Positions 17,923-26,187 of a stretch of DNA of 45,778 nt are shown one piece after another. Each line of letters opens with the position of its first letter. Positions within the stretch are counted from its first letter, which is position 1. The translations under genes and the position numbers were made by a program. The stretch is from Candidatus Accumulibacter contiguus. Its GTDB lineage: Bacteria; Pseudomonadota; Gammaproteobacteria; Burkholderiales; Rhodocyclaceae. Location of the stretch: assembly GCF_012940005.1 (NCBI RefSeq), contig NZ_SPMX01000067.1, forward strand, positions 1 to 45,778, written 5' to 3'. The notes under the pieces were generated by a model. It saw nothing but the letters and a program-made list of their open reading frames with translations, did not search any database and had not been told where the DNA came from.

Positions 17923-19011
17923 GTGAACCCTGATCGACCGACATCCTTCGCCGCGAGGTCGCTCGCGCGGCTCGATCACCTGCAGTGGCCGGCCGTCGTT
18001 GCGATCGGCGTCGCGCTCGGTGGCGGCGCCGGCGGGGCAGGGTTCTTCTTCGGCGAAGCGCCCGGCTGGGTGATCTTCTGGCTGGCGCTCTTCGCCGGCA
18101 TTGGCTGGCTCGGTTACACGGCGGCTCCGGTCTTCGACGAGCGCCGGCCGGACGTTGCTCCGCCGCGCCCGCGCCGGGTGTGCGACGGAGATCTGCTGAT
18201 GGTGGACCTGCCGGGCGGCGATTTCCGGATGGGTTCGCCGGCTTCGGACGACCTGGCCCGCGACGACGAGAAGCCGCAGCACCAGGTGACGCTGGCGCCT
18301 TTCCGGATGGCAATCACGCCGGTCACCGCCGAACTCTATTGCGAGCTCATGGGGCAGCCGTCGACCGGCGATGAACCGCGTGTGGCGCGACTGCCGGCAA
18401 CCGTCGTTTCCTGGCTGGATGCCGTCGAATTCTGCAATCGGCTGTCGGTGCGCGCCGGCTATCGGCCGTGCTATTCGCGCGGACTTTTCGGCGGCTGGCG
18501 CTGCAACTGGCGCGCCGATGGCTATCGCTTGCCGACCGAAGCCGAGTGGGAATACGCCTGCCGCGCGGGCAGCACGAGCCGCTTTTGTTTCGGCGACGAT
18601 CCGGCGGAGCTTGACGCCTACGCGTGGTACGAAGGCAACGCAAAGGGCGCGGCGCAGCCCGTGGCGACCCGGCGGGCGAATGCGTGGGGCTTGTACGACA
18701 TGCACGGCAATGTCTGGGAGTGGTGCTGGGATTGGTATGGAAGCCACGCATCGAGACCCGAGAACAATCCACGGGGACCTATGAGGTCGAAGACCGGGAG
18801 GCGGGTTTTGCGCGGCGGCTCGTTCCAGAACGGCCTCTGGCGTGACGATTTCGGTTCCGCGGCCCGGGGCTACCTTCCGCCCGAGTACTATCGCTCCGCG
18901 CCGCGTTTTGGTGACGAGATCGAGGTCTGGGTTGGCCCCGGGAGCCTCGGGTTTCGGTGCGTGCGCGTCCCACACCAGCATGTCGACCGATCAACCCATA
19001 GAGCCTTTTGA
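17923..19011 (+). CDS. Membrane-anchored FGE-sulfatase-fold protein (forward arm)
   Basis: About 362 residues from a GTG at 17923; the frame stays open to a TTG at 17719, but that start has no spaced ribosome-binding site. Two hydrophobic stretches (about 22-43 and 48-69) anchor it in the membrane. From about residue 88 it is a formylglycine-generating-enzyme/sulfatase-modifying-factor fold: GGDFRMGSP, YRLPTEAEWEYACRAG, ANAWGLYDMHGNVWEWCWDW, RVLRGGSF, RSAPRF and GFRCVRVP. The catalytic Cys pair of true FGEs is not at the C-terminal position, so the fold more likely serves as a binding (C-type-lectin-like) module. In MoxR-vWA conflict systems such FGE domains are recurrent partners. It ends tail to tail with the FGE domain of the reverse arm. 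Confidence 0.82.
   Translation: MNPDRPTSFAARSLARLDHLQWPAVVAIGVALGGGAGGAGFFFGEAPGWVIFWLALFAGIGWLGYTAAPVFDERRPDVAPPRPRRVCDGDLLMVDLPGGDFRMGSPASDDLARDDEKPQHQVTLAPFRMAITPVTAELYCELMGQPSTGDEPRVARLPATVVSWLDAVEFCNRLSVRAGYRPCYSRGLFGGWRCNWRADGYRLPTEAEWEYACRAGSTSRFCFGDDPAELDAYAWYEGNAKGAAQPVATRRANAWGLYDMHGNVWEWCWDWYGSHASRPENNPRGPMRSKTGRRVLRGGSFQNGLWRDDFGSAARGYLPPEYYRSAPRFGDEIEVWVGPGSLGFRCVRVPHQHVDRSTHRAF
18947..18971 (+). repeat. 25-bp perfect inverted repeat, left arm (end of forward FGE gene)
   Basis: Bases 18947-18971 are the exact reverse complement of 19342-19366. Each arm encodes the C-terminal GFRCVRVP of its own FGE domain, in the two converging genes. Such nucleotide identity between otherwise diverged paralogues suggests shared ancestry kept by gene conversion, or recombination at this point. 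Confidence 0.85.
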
Positions 19012-19328
19012 ACCCGTTCGCCTCAGCATTCGGGCTGCGCCGCTTGCCTCGCCGGCAGTCGAGCCAGGCCCACCACAACCGACTCCGATTGGCGATGCGC
19101 TGGAAGCTGCCGGCCATCAGCCTGCGCATCGAGCGATGTTGTGGGGAGTGATCGCATCGAGCAAGCGGATCGCGCGGTTGCCCATTGAGCGAGCCAGCGG
19201 ATCTTCGGGCGCGGCGCGAGCTTTCCTGACCAACCGGACGCTGAAATCCCACGTGGCGGCGAAGATCGGTGCGCGTGCGTGTCCCGTTCGCATGCGCCAT
19301 TGGCCGCCACTGACTCGCGAAAGATGAC
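19012..19328. other. 317-bp convergent intergenic spacer of the conflict island
   Basis: This lies between the stops of the two converging FGE genes. Open frames exist on both strands but have no ribosome-binding site or domain pattern. I see no T-tailed hairpin. The flanking 25-bp arms (18947-18971 and 19342-19366) could fold across it as a long stem and limit read-through. Confidence 0.4.
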
Positions 19329-22300
19329 TCAAGGCTGGGGCGGGACGCGCACGCACCGAAACCCGACGCCCCTGACCCAGTCCCCGGGGTCGACGTCGAA
19401 CCGGGGCGCGGAGCGCAGGAACGCGGGCGGGTCGTAGAACGAGCCGCCGCGCAAAACCCGCCCCCGGCCTGCTCCTTCTGGATCAACAAAGCTTCCCGAC
19501 TGGTATTCGCCATACCTGTCCCGGGTCCACTCCCAGACATTGCCATGCATGTCGTACAGTCCCAGCGGGTTCGGCAGTTTCTGCTTGACTGGCTTCATTT
19601 GGCCATTGGAGTTCCCGTCAAACCAGGCACGGCGGCCAAGCTGGCTCTCATCGTCGCCGAACGACCAGGCGCCGCGGCTGCCGCCACGCGCGGCGTACTC
19701 CCACTGCGCTTCACTCGGCAGATCTCCGCCGACGCTCCGGCAAGAAGAGCGCGCCTGCTCCCAGGTCACGGTTGCGACCGGTCGCTCGTCGCGCTGCGGG
19801 TGTTCGGCGAACGATTGCGCATACTGCCAGTTGGTCGTTTCGCTGGCGGCGATCTCGAACCGCGACAAGGTGACGACGCGCGCCGGTTCGACGATCTCGT
19901 CCTGGGCGGTCATCGCATCGCCTTTACGCGAACCCATCGTGAAGCTGCCGGGACAGATCGAGACCCACTCGATGCCGTTCTCCGTCGTGGTTTCCGGCCC
20001 GCCGTAAACTCGCGCTTCACCGCGCGTCGCGAGAACGCGCCACGGCAACGGAGCCTGCGCGACCGGCTTCGCACCGGGAAAATCGACGGCACGGGCGAGG
20101 GCAGCCAGATCGCCGGCGCTGACGATTCCCCATGGGCCGGGATGATCGGCCAGCCGGCGCCCGGCGGCGGCGTGCTCGCGTCCGGGCGGCAGGATCAGCA
20201 GCACCTGCGTATTGCGGTTCAGCTCGGGACTGGGTTCCCGCCACTCGTCGAGGAGTTCTTCCCAGTCGGTGGCGACGAGCACCTGATCGGCGCTGCCTTT
20301 GTCGAGCAAGCGGATCGCCAGTTGCCGCGCGGACGGGTCGGTGTACGGCGTTGCGATGACGGCCAGCGAGCGCAGCGGCCATCCGTTGGCGCAGGCGCGG
20401 ATCGGCTGCGCCAGCGAACCGGCGCGCAACAGAACGCCGCCGCCGGCCACAAGTACCGCGTTTTCGCTTTCCGCCCAGCGCCAGTCAAGCGCCACTTCCG
20501 CGCCGGCCGGGATCTGCGGCAGCGTGACGCTGGCGCGCGCGCTGCCGAGCGTGAGCTGGTAGGCGTTCGTGCCGCTGGCTTCGGCGATGCGCAGCGTCTG
20601 CGCCGCGAGCGTCGGGTGATCGTGGATCGGGTCGCTGACCAGCAGGCACGGCGGATGCTCGGCGAGCAGGCGATGCGTGGCGACCGCGCAGGCGGCCAGC
20701 GCCAGGCTGCCGAGCAGCGCCTTCGCCAGCACCAGCCGCGGCGCTTCTGGCAGCGGCTGCGGTGTGCTCAGGTAGAGATCCGCGGCAAACCCGAGTTGGC
20801 GCAGGCGATGGCGTTTCGTCACCTTCAGATCGGCGAAGGACCAGGTCAGATAGATGTGCGCGCCGTCGTCGTCGCGATCGGCCGGGCGGTGATCGGCGGC
20901 CGCGAACTCGCGCAGACGGTGCTCGATTTCCGGCCGTAATGCTTCGTCGGCGAGTTCGGTCAGCCGGTCGGCGGCGGCGTCGGGGTCGGTGTACAACTGC
21001 AGCAGCGCGTGCTCGACCTGCCAGCGCCGGCTGGCGAGCGAGTCGCGCCAGGGTAGCAGGGGGTTCTCCTGCGTCCGCTTTTCGTCGTCGGCCGCGAGGT
21101 AGCGCGCCTGCCACCAGGTCAGTGCCTGCCGCGCCAGACTGTGTACGCGCAGCGTTTCCCCGTCGCACGGCTCGCTGCGCAACAGCCAGTTGATCCGCCG
21201 GCGGCGGTCTTCGGGCTGGGCCGCCGCGGCGAGGACCGCGTCGACTCCCCAGGCGCTGGCCGGCAGAGCGAGCGCGGCGCGCAAGGTCTGCGCCGTCGCC
21301 GCGTCGGCCTCGCCGCCGCCGAGCGCGACGACCGCCGCCCACTGACGAAGCGCTGCCGGCGGACCATCTTCGGCCGTCGCGGCGGGGACTGCGGGCTTGT
21401 CGACGGCGCCGAGCCAGTCCGGCAGTTGCGGCAAGGCGACGACTTCGAGCCGCAAGTCATTCGCGGCGAACAGCGCCGCGAGTTGATCGCCGCCCGGCGA
21501 GCAGTCGACGAATGCCAGTCGCGGCCAGTGCTGCAAGGCGCCGAGCAGCCGCCGGGTCTCTTCGCGATGCAGTGGATGTTCGAGCCGGCGGCGCAAGCTC
21601 GCACCGTCCGGGAAGATCGCCACCAGCGCCTGGCGGCCCGGCCCTTCCTCGGCGAGCGGCCGATAGTCGGGCTGCTCGGGCCAGTCGATACGCTGCGGCG
21701 CGTCAGTAAAGAAACCCAGCCGGGATTCGAGGCCGGCGGCGCGCAGCGTGGCGCCCAGTTGCGCGGCGATTTCCTTGGCCGTCGGCGACGCGAGATGGCG
21801 GTCGATCCAGAACCAGATGGCGCGCTCGTAGACCGCGGGCTGGAAGCAGAAACGCATGAAGCCGCCGGCGCGGGCGCTCTGCTCGACGGTCCTCGGCAGA
21901 TCGAGGCGGCGCGTCGGATCGTCGGCGACGAAGCGTTCGATGTTCCAGACGAGCTGGCGGCGGGCGCGCGCGTCGATCAGCGCGCCGTCGTCGCGCGGCG
22001 GTGGCGGCAGCGGTTGCCAGCCGAAGCCGCGGTATGCCTGAGGCGTGGCGGTGATGAGCGGAAATTCCCGGCGGTAGCGCCAGCGCAAAGCCAGCGCCAG
22101 GGCGAGCGCGAGTACGCCGAGCAGCGCCAGCGGTAGCGGGCCGAGCCGGTTCGGTACGCGGATCGCCGCTGGCGGCAAGTCGTCGATGCGCCAGGTCCAG
22201 AATCGTTCGACCGGTTGATCGGGCAGTTCCGGGTCCAGGTTTGGCTGGCCCGCTGGCGGTTCCGGTCGTACAGACAGCTCCCTGATTCTTACATCCGCCG

Positions 22301-22742
22301 GTGGGTCTGGCGGCCACAGCGACCAGGCCAAGGCGACGAGCAGCAGCAACGCGGCGCCGATGGCCAGCAAACGCTTCCACAAGTCCGGCGGCGGCGGGGA
22401 ACGAGGCGGCGCGAAGGGTGATCGGTCGCGCTCGCGCTGGCGCGCGTCCGGCGCGGTCGCTGCCGGCGATCGCGCGTTCGCGGGTTCATCGGTCGGCCAG
22501 TCGGCGTCGTGGTCGGGGCACCAGGCGGCGAACAGGCCGTCGAAAGTCTGGCGCTGCGCTGGGGTCTTGACCAGCAGCGCGGCGAGCAGCGACCGGAGTC
22601 CGGCACGGTCGAGGCAGGGCGAACAAGCGAAGAGGTGGCGAAGGCGCTCGATCTCGCACGGACCCACCGGCACGCCGTTCAGGCGCAAGGCCGCCAGGAA
22701 GTCGCCGAGTCCGGCGAGGCGGTCGCTCGCGTCGGGCGGCAT
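19329..22742 (-). CDS. CoxE-like N-terminus, dead vWA, membrane segments and C-terminal FGE fold (reverse arm)
   Basis: 1137 residues. Residues 1-75 (DRLAGLGDFLAALRLNGVPV, and LRSLLAALLVKTPAQRQTFD) match the helical start of CoxE-type MoxR partners. Hydrophobic helices lie at about 122-143, 201-222 and 669-692. Residues about 290-440 have a vWA-like core (RAIWFWIDRHLASP, LVAIFPDGASL), but the metal-site DxSxS is DRHLA, so it is probably inactive. A long central Ala/Leu-rich region follows. From about 922 it is an FGE-sulfatase fold (ICPGSFTMGSRKGD, DLPSEAQWEYAARGG, GLYDMHGNVWEWTRDR, RVLRGGSF, GFRCVRVP) without the catalytic Cys pair. It thus fuses in one chain the vWA and FGE roles that are separate genes in the forward arm. 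The ATG at 22742 lies 3 bp after the MoxR stop. Confidence 0.82.
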   Translation of the reverse strand: MPPDASDRLAGLGDFLAALRLNGVPVGPCEIERLRHLFACSPCLDRAGLRSLLAALLVKTPAQRQTFDGLFAAWCPDHDADWPTDEPANARSPAATAPDARQRERDRSPFAPPRSPPPPDLWKRLLAIGAALLLLVALAWSLWPPDPPADVRIRELSVRPEPPAGQPNLDPELPDQPVERFWTWRIDDLPPAAIRVPNRLGPLPLALLGVLALALALALRWRYRREFPLITATPQAYRGFGWQPLPPPPRDDGALIDARARRQLVWNIERFVADDPTRRLDLPRTVEQSARAGGFMRFCFQPAVYERAIWFWIDRHLASPTAKEIAAQLGATLRAAGLESRLGFFTDAPQRIDWPEQPDYRPLAEEGPGRQALVAIFPDGASLRRRLEHPLHREETRRLLGALQHWPRLAFVDCSPGGDQLAALFAANDLRLEVVALPQLPDWLGAVDKPAVPAATAEDGPPAALRQWAAVVALGGGEADAATAQTLRAALALPASAWGVDAVLAAAAQPEDRRRRINWLLRSEPCDGETLRVHSLARQALTWWQARYLAADDEKRTQENPLLPWRDSLASRRWQVEHALLQLYTDPDAAADRLTELADEALRPEIEHRLREFAAADHRPADRDDDGAHIYLTWSFADLKVTKRHRLRQLGFAADLYLSTPQPLPEAPRLVLAKALLGSLALAACAVATHRLLAEHPPCLLVSDPIHDHPTLAAQTLRIAEASGTNAYQLTLGSARASVTLPQIPAGAEVALDWRWAESENAVLVAGGGVLLRAGSLAQPIRACANGWPLRSLAVIATPYTDPSARQLAIRLLDKGSADQVLVATDWEELLDEWREPSPELNRNTQVLLILPPGREHAAAGRRLADHPGPWGIVSAGDLAALARAVDFPGAKPVAQAPLPWRVLATRGEARVYGGPETTTENGIEWVSICPGSFTMGSRKGDAMTAQDEIVEPARVVTLSRFEIAASETTNWQYAQSFAEHPQRDERPVATVTWEQARSSCRSVGGDLPSEAQWEYAARGGSRGAWSFGDDESQLGRRAWFDGNSNGQMKPVKQKLPNPLGLYDMHGNVWEWTRDRYGEYQSGSFVDPEGAGRGRVLRGGSFYDPPAFLRSAPRFDVDPGDWVRGVGFRCVRVPPQP
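19342..19366 (-). repeat. 25-bp perfect inverted repeat, right arm (end of reverse FGE gene)
   Basis: Partner of 18947-18971; the centres of the arms are about 395 bp apart. It lies inside the last codons of the 1137-residue reverse-arm gene and encodes GFRCVRVP. Confidence 0.85.
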
Positions 22743-22745
22743 CGT

Positions 22746-23741
22746 TCAACGCAGCCGGGCGAGGTCGCCAGCGTCCTTGATCAGCGCGCCGAGGGCGGGC
22801 AAACTGGCGAGCGGGCAGCCATCCAGGGTCTGCGCATCGATCCGCTGCGCGCTGAGGATGCAGAGCCAGGTCAGCAGTTCGGCGGTCGACGGTTTCTTGT
22901 CCAGCCCCTGCACTTCGCGCAGTTGCCAGAAACGCCGGCGGGCGGCGGCGCGGGTGTCGGCGTCGAGATTCGGGAAACCGCTGCTGTCGATGCCGGCCAT
23001 GCTCTCGACAGCGGCTTCGACGAGCTTTTCGTTCAGTTCGATGCGGTGGAAGATGCAGCGCCGCAGAAAGGCATCGGGCAGGCGGCGTTCGTCGTTGCTG
23101 GTGACGATCACGATGGGCCGCCGCCCGCTTTTCGGCTTGATCCATTGCTCGGGGTCGAAGGGGTGCGGGAAGCTGTGCTGGTCGAGTTCGTGCAAGAGAT
23201 CGTTCGGGAAGTCGCGCGCGGCCTTGTCGATTTCGTCGATCAGGACGACCGCGTCGCCGTCCGTCTCGTACGCCTGCCAGAGTGCCCGTTTGTGCAGGAA
23301 ACCCTGCCGTACGCCGGCGGCTTCTTCGCCGATTCCCGGTTCTTTATGGGCTTCGCGGCGAGCCGACTGGGCCCAGTGCAGATAGCCGACGGCATCGAAT
23401 TCGTACATCAGGTCTTGCGCGGTCGAGGTCGATTTGACCAGGAACTTGAAGATCGGGATGCCGAAATAGGCACTCACGAAATCCGCTGCCTGCGTCTTGC
23501 CGGTGCCGGGTTCGCCGGTCAATAGCAGCGGGCTGCCGGTATGCAGCGCCATGTTCAGCGCCAGCAGCAATTCGTCGGAGGGCCGGTAACGCAAGGCTGC
23601 CGTCGGGTGGCTGCCGAGGAAGCGCGGCGCTTGCCTGCGTGCCAGCAGTTTCTTCCTGCCCGCGGGGTCGTGTGCCGCCGGGGTCGCCGGCGGCTGGGCA
23701 ATCAGTTCGAACGGCGGGAACGGCAAATCGTCAGCGGGCAT
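22746..23741 (-). CDS. MoxR-type AAA+ ATPase (reverse arm)
   Basis: 331 residues. Walker A is GEPGTGKT (residues 76-83), Walker B VVLIDEIDKAARDF with Asp169-Glu170, sensor 1 VIVTSNDERRLPDAF near Asn216, and LRRC as a likely arginine finger at 226-229. The region between Walker A and B (DLMYEFDAVGYLHWAQ) is typical of MoxR proteins in conflict operons. It overlaps the upstream TIR gene by 11 bases and is followed after 3 bp by the vWA-FGE gene, so the three form a tight translationally coupled set. It should use ATP to remodel or gate the TIR and vWA-FGE proteins. It is clearly a paralogue of 10428-11411 but diverged, so the two arms probably do not cross-operate freely. Confidence 0.93.
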   Translation of the reverse strand: MPADDLPFPPFELIAQPPATPAAHDPAGRKKLLARRQAPRFLGSHPTAALRYRPSDELLLALNMALHTGSPLLLTGEPGTGKTQAADFVSAYFGIPIFKFLVKSTSTAQDLMYEFDAVGYLHWAQSARREAHKEPGIGEEAAGVRQGFLHKRALWQAYETDGDAVVLIDEIDKAARDFPNDLLHELDQHSFPHPFDPEQWIKPKSGRRPIVIVTSNDERRLPDAFLRRCIFHRIELNEKLVEAAVESMAGIDSSGFPNLDADTRAAARRRFWQLREVQGLDKKPSTAELLTWLCILSAQRIDAQTLDGCPLASLPALGALIKDAGDLARLR

Positions 23742-26100
23742 CGCGCAGTCTCCAGAAACTCGGGTCGTAATGCGGCGGTGGCCAGGCGCCGCTGCGGGTG
23801 AGTTCGCGCAGTTCCTCGAACAGGGTACCCCAATTGTCGGGTTCTCCGCGGCGGATGGTGCTGACCGCTTCGTCGAAAGGCATCTCCTTGCGGCTGCCGA
23901 GCAGGAGATCGGGAAAGGTCTCCCGGTAGCGGTCGTCGCAGCCGCAGATCGTCTCGTTGCGGAAGTAAGCGCGCAGGTCCTGGCGGCGAACGGCGGCCAG
24001 GGCTTCGAGTTCGGCGAAGTGAAAGCCCACGTCGGAGTCGCATTCTTCGATCAGCCGTTCGACCGTGCCGGCCAGTTCGTCGGTGTGTTCGCTTTCCAGC
24101 GCGACGATCGAGACGACGCGGACCTTGGCCTGCCATCCGTCGGCGCCGAGTTCCGCTGCCAGGCGCGTGCGGCACCAGTCGGCCACGGCATTCAGAACGT
24201 CGGCCGCGTCGCCTTGTGCTGCGCTGGCCTGCCAGCCAAGGATCAGGAAGCAGAACGTCATCCCGGCGAGCGCGGCCGGGTCGAGCAGTGCGTCGAGCAG
24301 CGGCTGGTGCGGCGTGCGGCGGTAACGACGGCGCGCGAGTTCGTCGACGTCCTGCGCGTGCCGGGTGCCTGGGGGCAGTTCGAGCGGCTGGTAGTAATAG
24401 ACTTCGCGCTCGCGCGCATTGCCGACCAGGTGCTGGCGGATCATTGCCGGGAACTCGCTGGTGCGGCAGCCAGGTTTGCCGAGCGCGACGACGTGATGGA
24501 TCCTGCGCCGGGGATACGAGTAAAACTCGTCGCGCGCGCCCGACAAGGCGTGGCGCTGATGGGTACGATCGAGCAGCAGGTTGACCAGGTCGGGGTTCTG
24601 CAGCCGCTTCGGCGCGTCGATCTGCCAGGTCGAGTAGCGCGTCCAGGCGCTGATCTGTCCGCTGGCGTGCTGGTGCAAGGCGACCACCGGGTCGATCTTG
24701 CGCACGAAGACCGCTTCGAGCCAGGCGAGGCCGGCCCTGGCGGCGGCGTGCGCGGTACTGCGCGGGTTGCACTGAAAGAGCACCGCTCCCTTGACGCTTT
24801 CGACCAGGAGCGATCCCTGCGGCAACACTTCTTCGCCCCCGTCACCCACCAGGTTGAGAAACAGCAGCGAGACCGAGCGCGACTGCCGCAGGCTGCTGGC
24901 CAGGTCCGGCCACGGCAGGATTTCGCCGTCGGCGCGATCCTGCAGCAGCAAGCCGTCGCGCGAGGCCGGCCCGTAGTAATACAGCAGGCGCGTCGAACCG
25001 GCTTGCAGCTCGTGGCGCAACGAATCCGCGGCGGGCGCTGCCCGTGCGGGCCCGGGGTTGTCCGGCCAGTAGCGCTGAAAGAAGCGCCGCAAGTCGTCGA
25101 AATGCGCCGCCTGGCCGCTCTGCGCCGAAGCGGCGAGCAGCACCCGGCCGGGAAAGTAGCAGAGATGGCGGGGATACTCGGGGAAACCCGGTTCGCCGCT
25201 GTTCTGGAATTCAACCGTCCAGCCGGCCTGGCTGAGCCGACGGCCCTGGTAAGCGATCGTGCTCCAGGGCAGCCGCTGCAGTTGCCCGGCGCGGGTGAGC
25301 AGCCGGACGCGCAGCGGCGCGTAGGTCGGATCGACCGGCCGGTCGCTGCCGAAGGCCAGCGCGAACAGGTTGGTGAAGGTCGCCGGCTCGCTGCCGAAGA
25401 GCAACTGGAAGAGCATCTCGCCGTCGAGACCGTAGCCGACGGTCAGCGCGGGGGCAGGGCAGTCGATGCGGGGTTTGATCGCGCCGGCTTGCGGACCCGG
25501 GAAAAACTGGTGTTGCCAGTGGTCCCGCCGGTCTTCGATGAAAATCGCCAGGTCGTGGCGCGCGGCGCTTGGCTGACGAGCCGGCGGCGACAGCGGGGTC
25601 ATGTGGCGGGCGGCCCAGTCGGCGACGCGGGCATACAGCAGGTTGCGCTTACCCCGCTCGCTGATCAGGTCCAGCGGCGGCTGCGGGCCGCTGATCAGGT
25701 CCAGCGGCTGCTGCGGGCTGTTGAAGTTGTGTATTGCGGTCAGATCGACCGGGTGCATGCTGCCGTCGACCGCGACCGACAAAGCGGCCTTGGCGACGGA
25801 GCTGACGTAAATGATTCCCAGCTTCAGGGCCCCGCCTTCGTACTGGCGCAGCAGGAACGGCAGCTCGTGGCGAATGACGTAATCGGAGGTCAGGACATTT
25901 GCGCTGACGAGCAGGATCGCCAGTCGTGAATCCGCCAGCGCCTGCTGTATCGTCGGATGGAACGGGTCGCCAATGTCGATTTCTTCGCGGTCGCGCCAGA
26001 CTCGCTCGCGGATGCCGGCGACCGCTTTCAGCGCTGGCAGCAGCTCGTCGCAGTACGGCTTGTCCTGGCTGCTGTAACTGATGAATATCTTGCTGTCCAT
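23731..26100 (-). CDS. TIR protein with CHAT-like (inactive) and iSTAND-like regions
   Basis: 789 residues from the ATG at 26100; a GTG at 26115 is also possible, but GGAGA sits at a good distance from the ATG. Residues 3-135 are a TIR domain (SKIFISYSSQDKPYCDEL) with Glu79 in TSDYVIRHELPF. Residues about 250-480 follow a CHAT-protease layout: LQRLPWSTIAYQG, GRVLLAASAQSG, LLYYYGPASRDGLLL where the catalytic His is expected, and VSLLFLNLVGDGG where the catalytic Cys is expected. Both catalytic residues are absent. From about 530, HHVVALGKPGCRTSEFPAMI resembles the eroded P-loop of inactive-STAND domains, followed by YYYQPLELPPG and MTFCFLILGW. The CHAT and iSTAND calls are inference from motif spacing. 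It heads the reverse operon, mirroring the TIR gene at 9155. Confidence 0.82.
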   Translation of the reverse strand: MDSKIFISYSSQDKPYCDELLPALKAVAGIRERVWRDREEIDIGDPFHPTIQQALADSRLAILLVSANVLTSDYVIRHELPFLLRQYEGGALKLGIIYVSSVAKAALSVAVDGSMHPVDLTAIHNFNSPQQPLDLISGPQPPLDLISERGKRNLLYARVADWAARHMTPLSPPARQPSAARHDLAIFIEDRRDHWQHQFFPGPQAGAIKPRIDCPAPALTVGYGLDGEMLFQLLFGSEPATFTNLFALAFGSDRPVDPTYAPLRVRLLTRAGQLQRLPWSTIAYQGRRLSQAGWTVEFQNSGEPGFPEYPRHLCYFPGRVLLAASAQSGQAAHFDDLRRFFQRYWPDNPGPARAAPAADSLRHELQAGSTRLLYYYGPASRDGLLLQDRADGEILPWPDLASSLRQSRSVSLLFLNLVGDGGEEVLPQGSLLVESVKGAVLFQCNPRSTAHAAARAGLAWLEAVFVRKIDPVVALHQHASGQISAWTRYSTWQIDAPKRLQNPDLVNLLLDRTHQRHALSGARDEFYSYPRRRIHHVVALGKPGCRTSEFPAMIRQHLVGNAREREVYYYQPLELPPGTRHAQDVDELARRRYRRTPHQPLLDALLDPAALAGMTFCFLILGWQASAAQGDAADVLNAVADWCRTRLAAELGADGWQAKVRVVSIVALESEHTDELAGTVERLIEECDSDVGFHFAELEALAAVRRQDLRAYFRNETICGCDDRYRETFPDLLLGSRKEMPFDEAVSTIRRGEPDNWGTLFEELRELTRSGAWPPPHYDPSFWRLRDAR

Positions 26101-26187
26101 CGACGGATTCTCCACGAACGACCGCTGGTATGCCTTTTCGGCGTGAGCATAGCAGGGAATCGCCGCACTTCGGACAGAGCAGCGGGG

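Noticed and set aside
20485-22136. Open frames opposite the 1137-residue gene
   Set aside because: They lack domain signatures and starts; the minus-strand gene is continuous with FGE and membrane segments.
17923-22742. Diversity-generating retroelement with FGE/lectin-fold targets and a shared 25-bp repeat
   Set aside because: No reverse transcriptase, template repeat or adenine-biased variable region is visible in the window. The repeat encodes a conserved fold motif.
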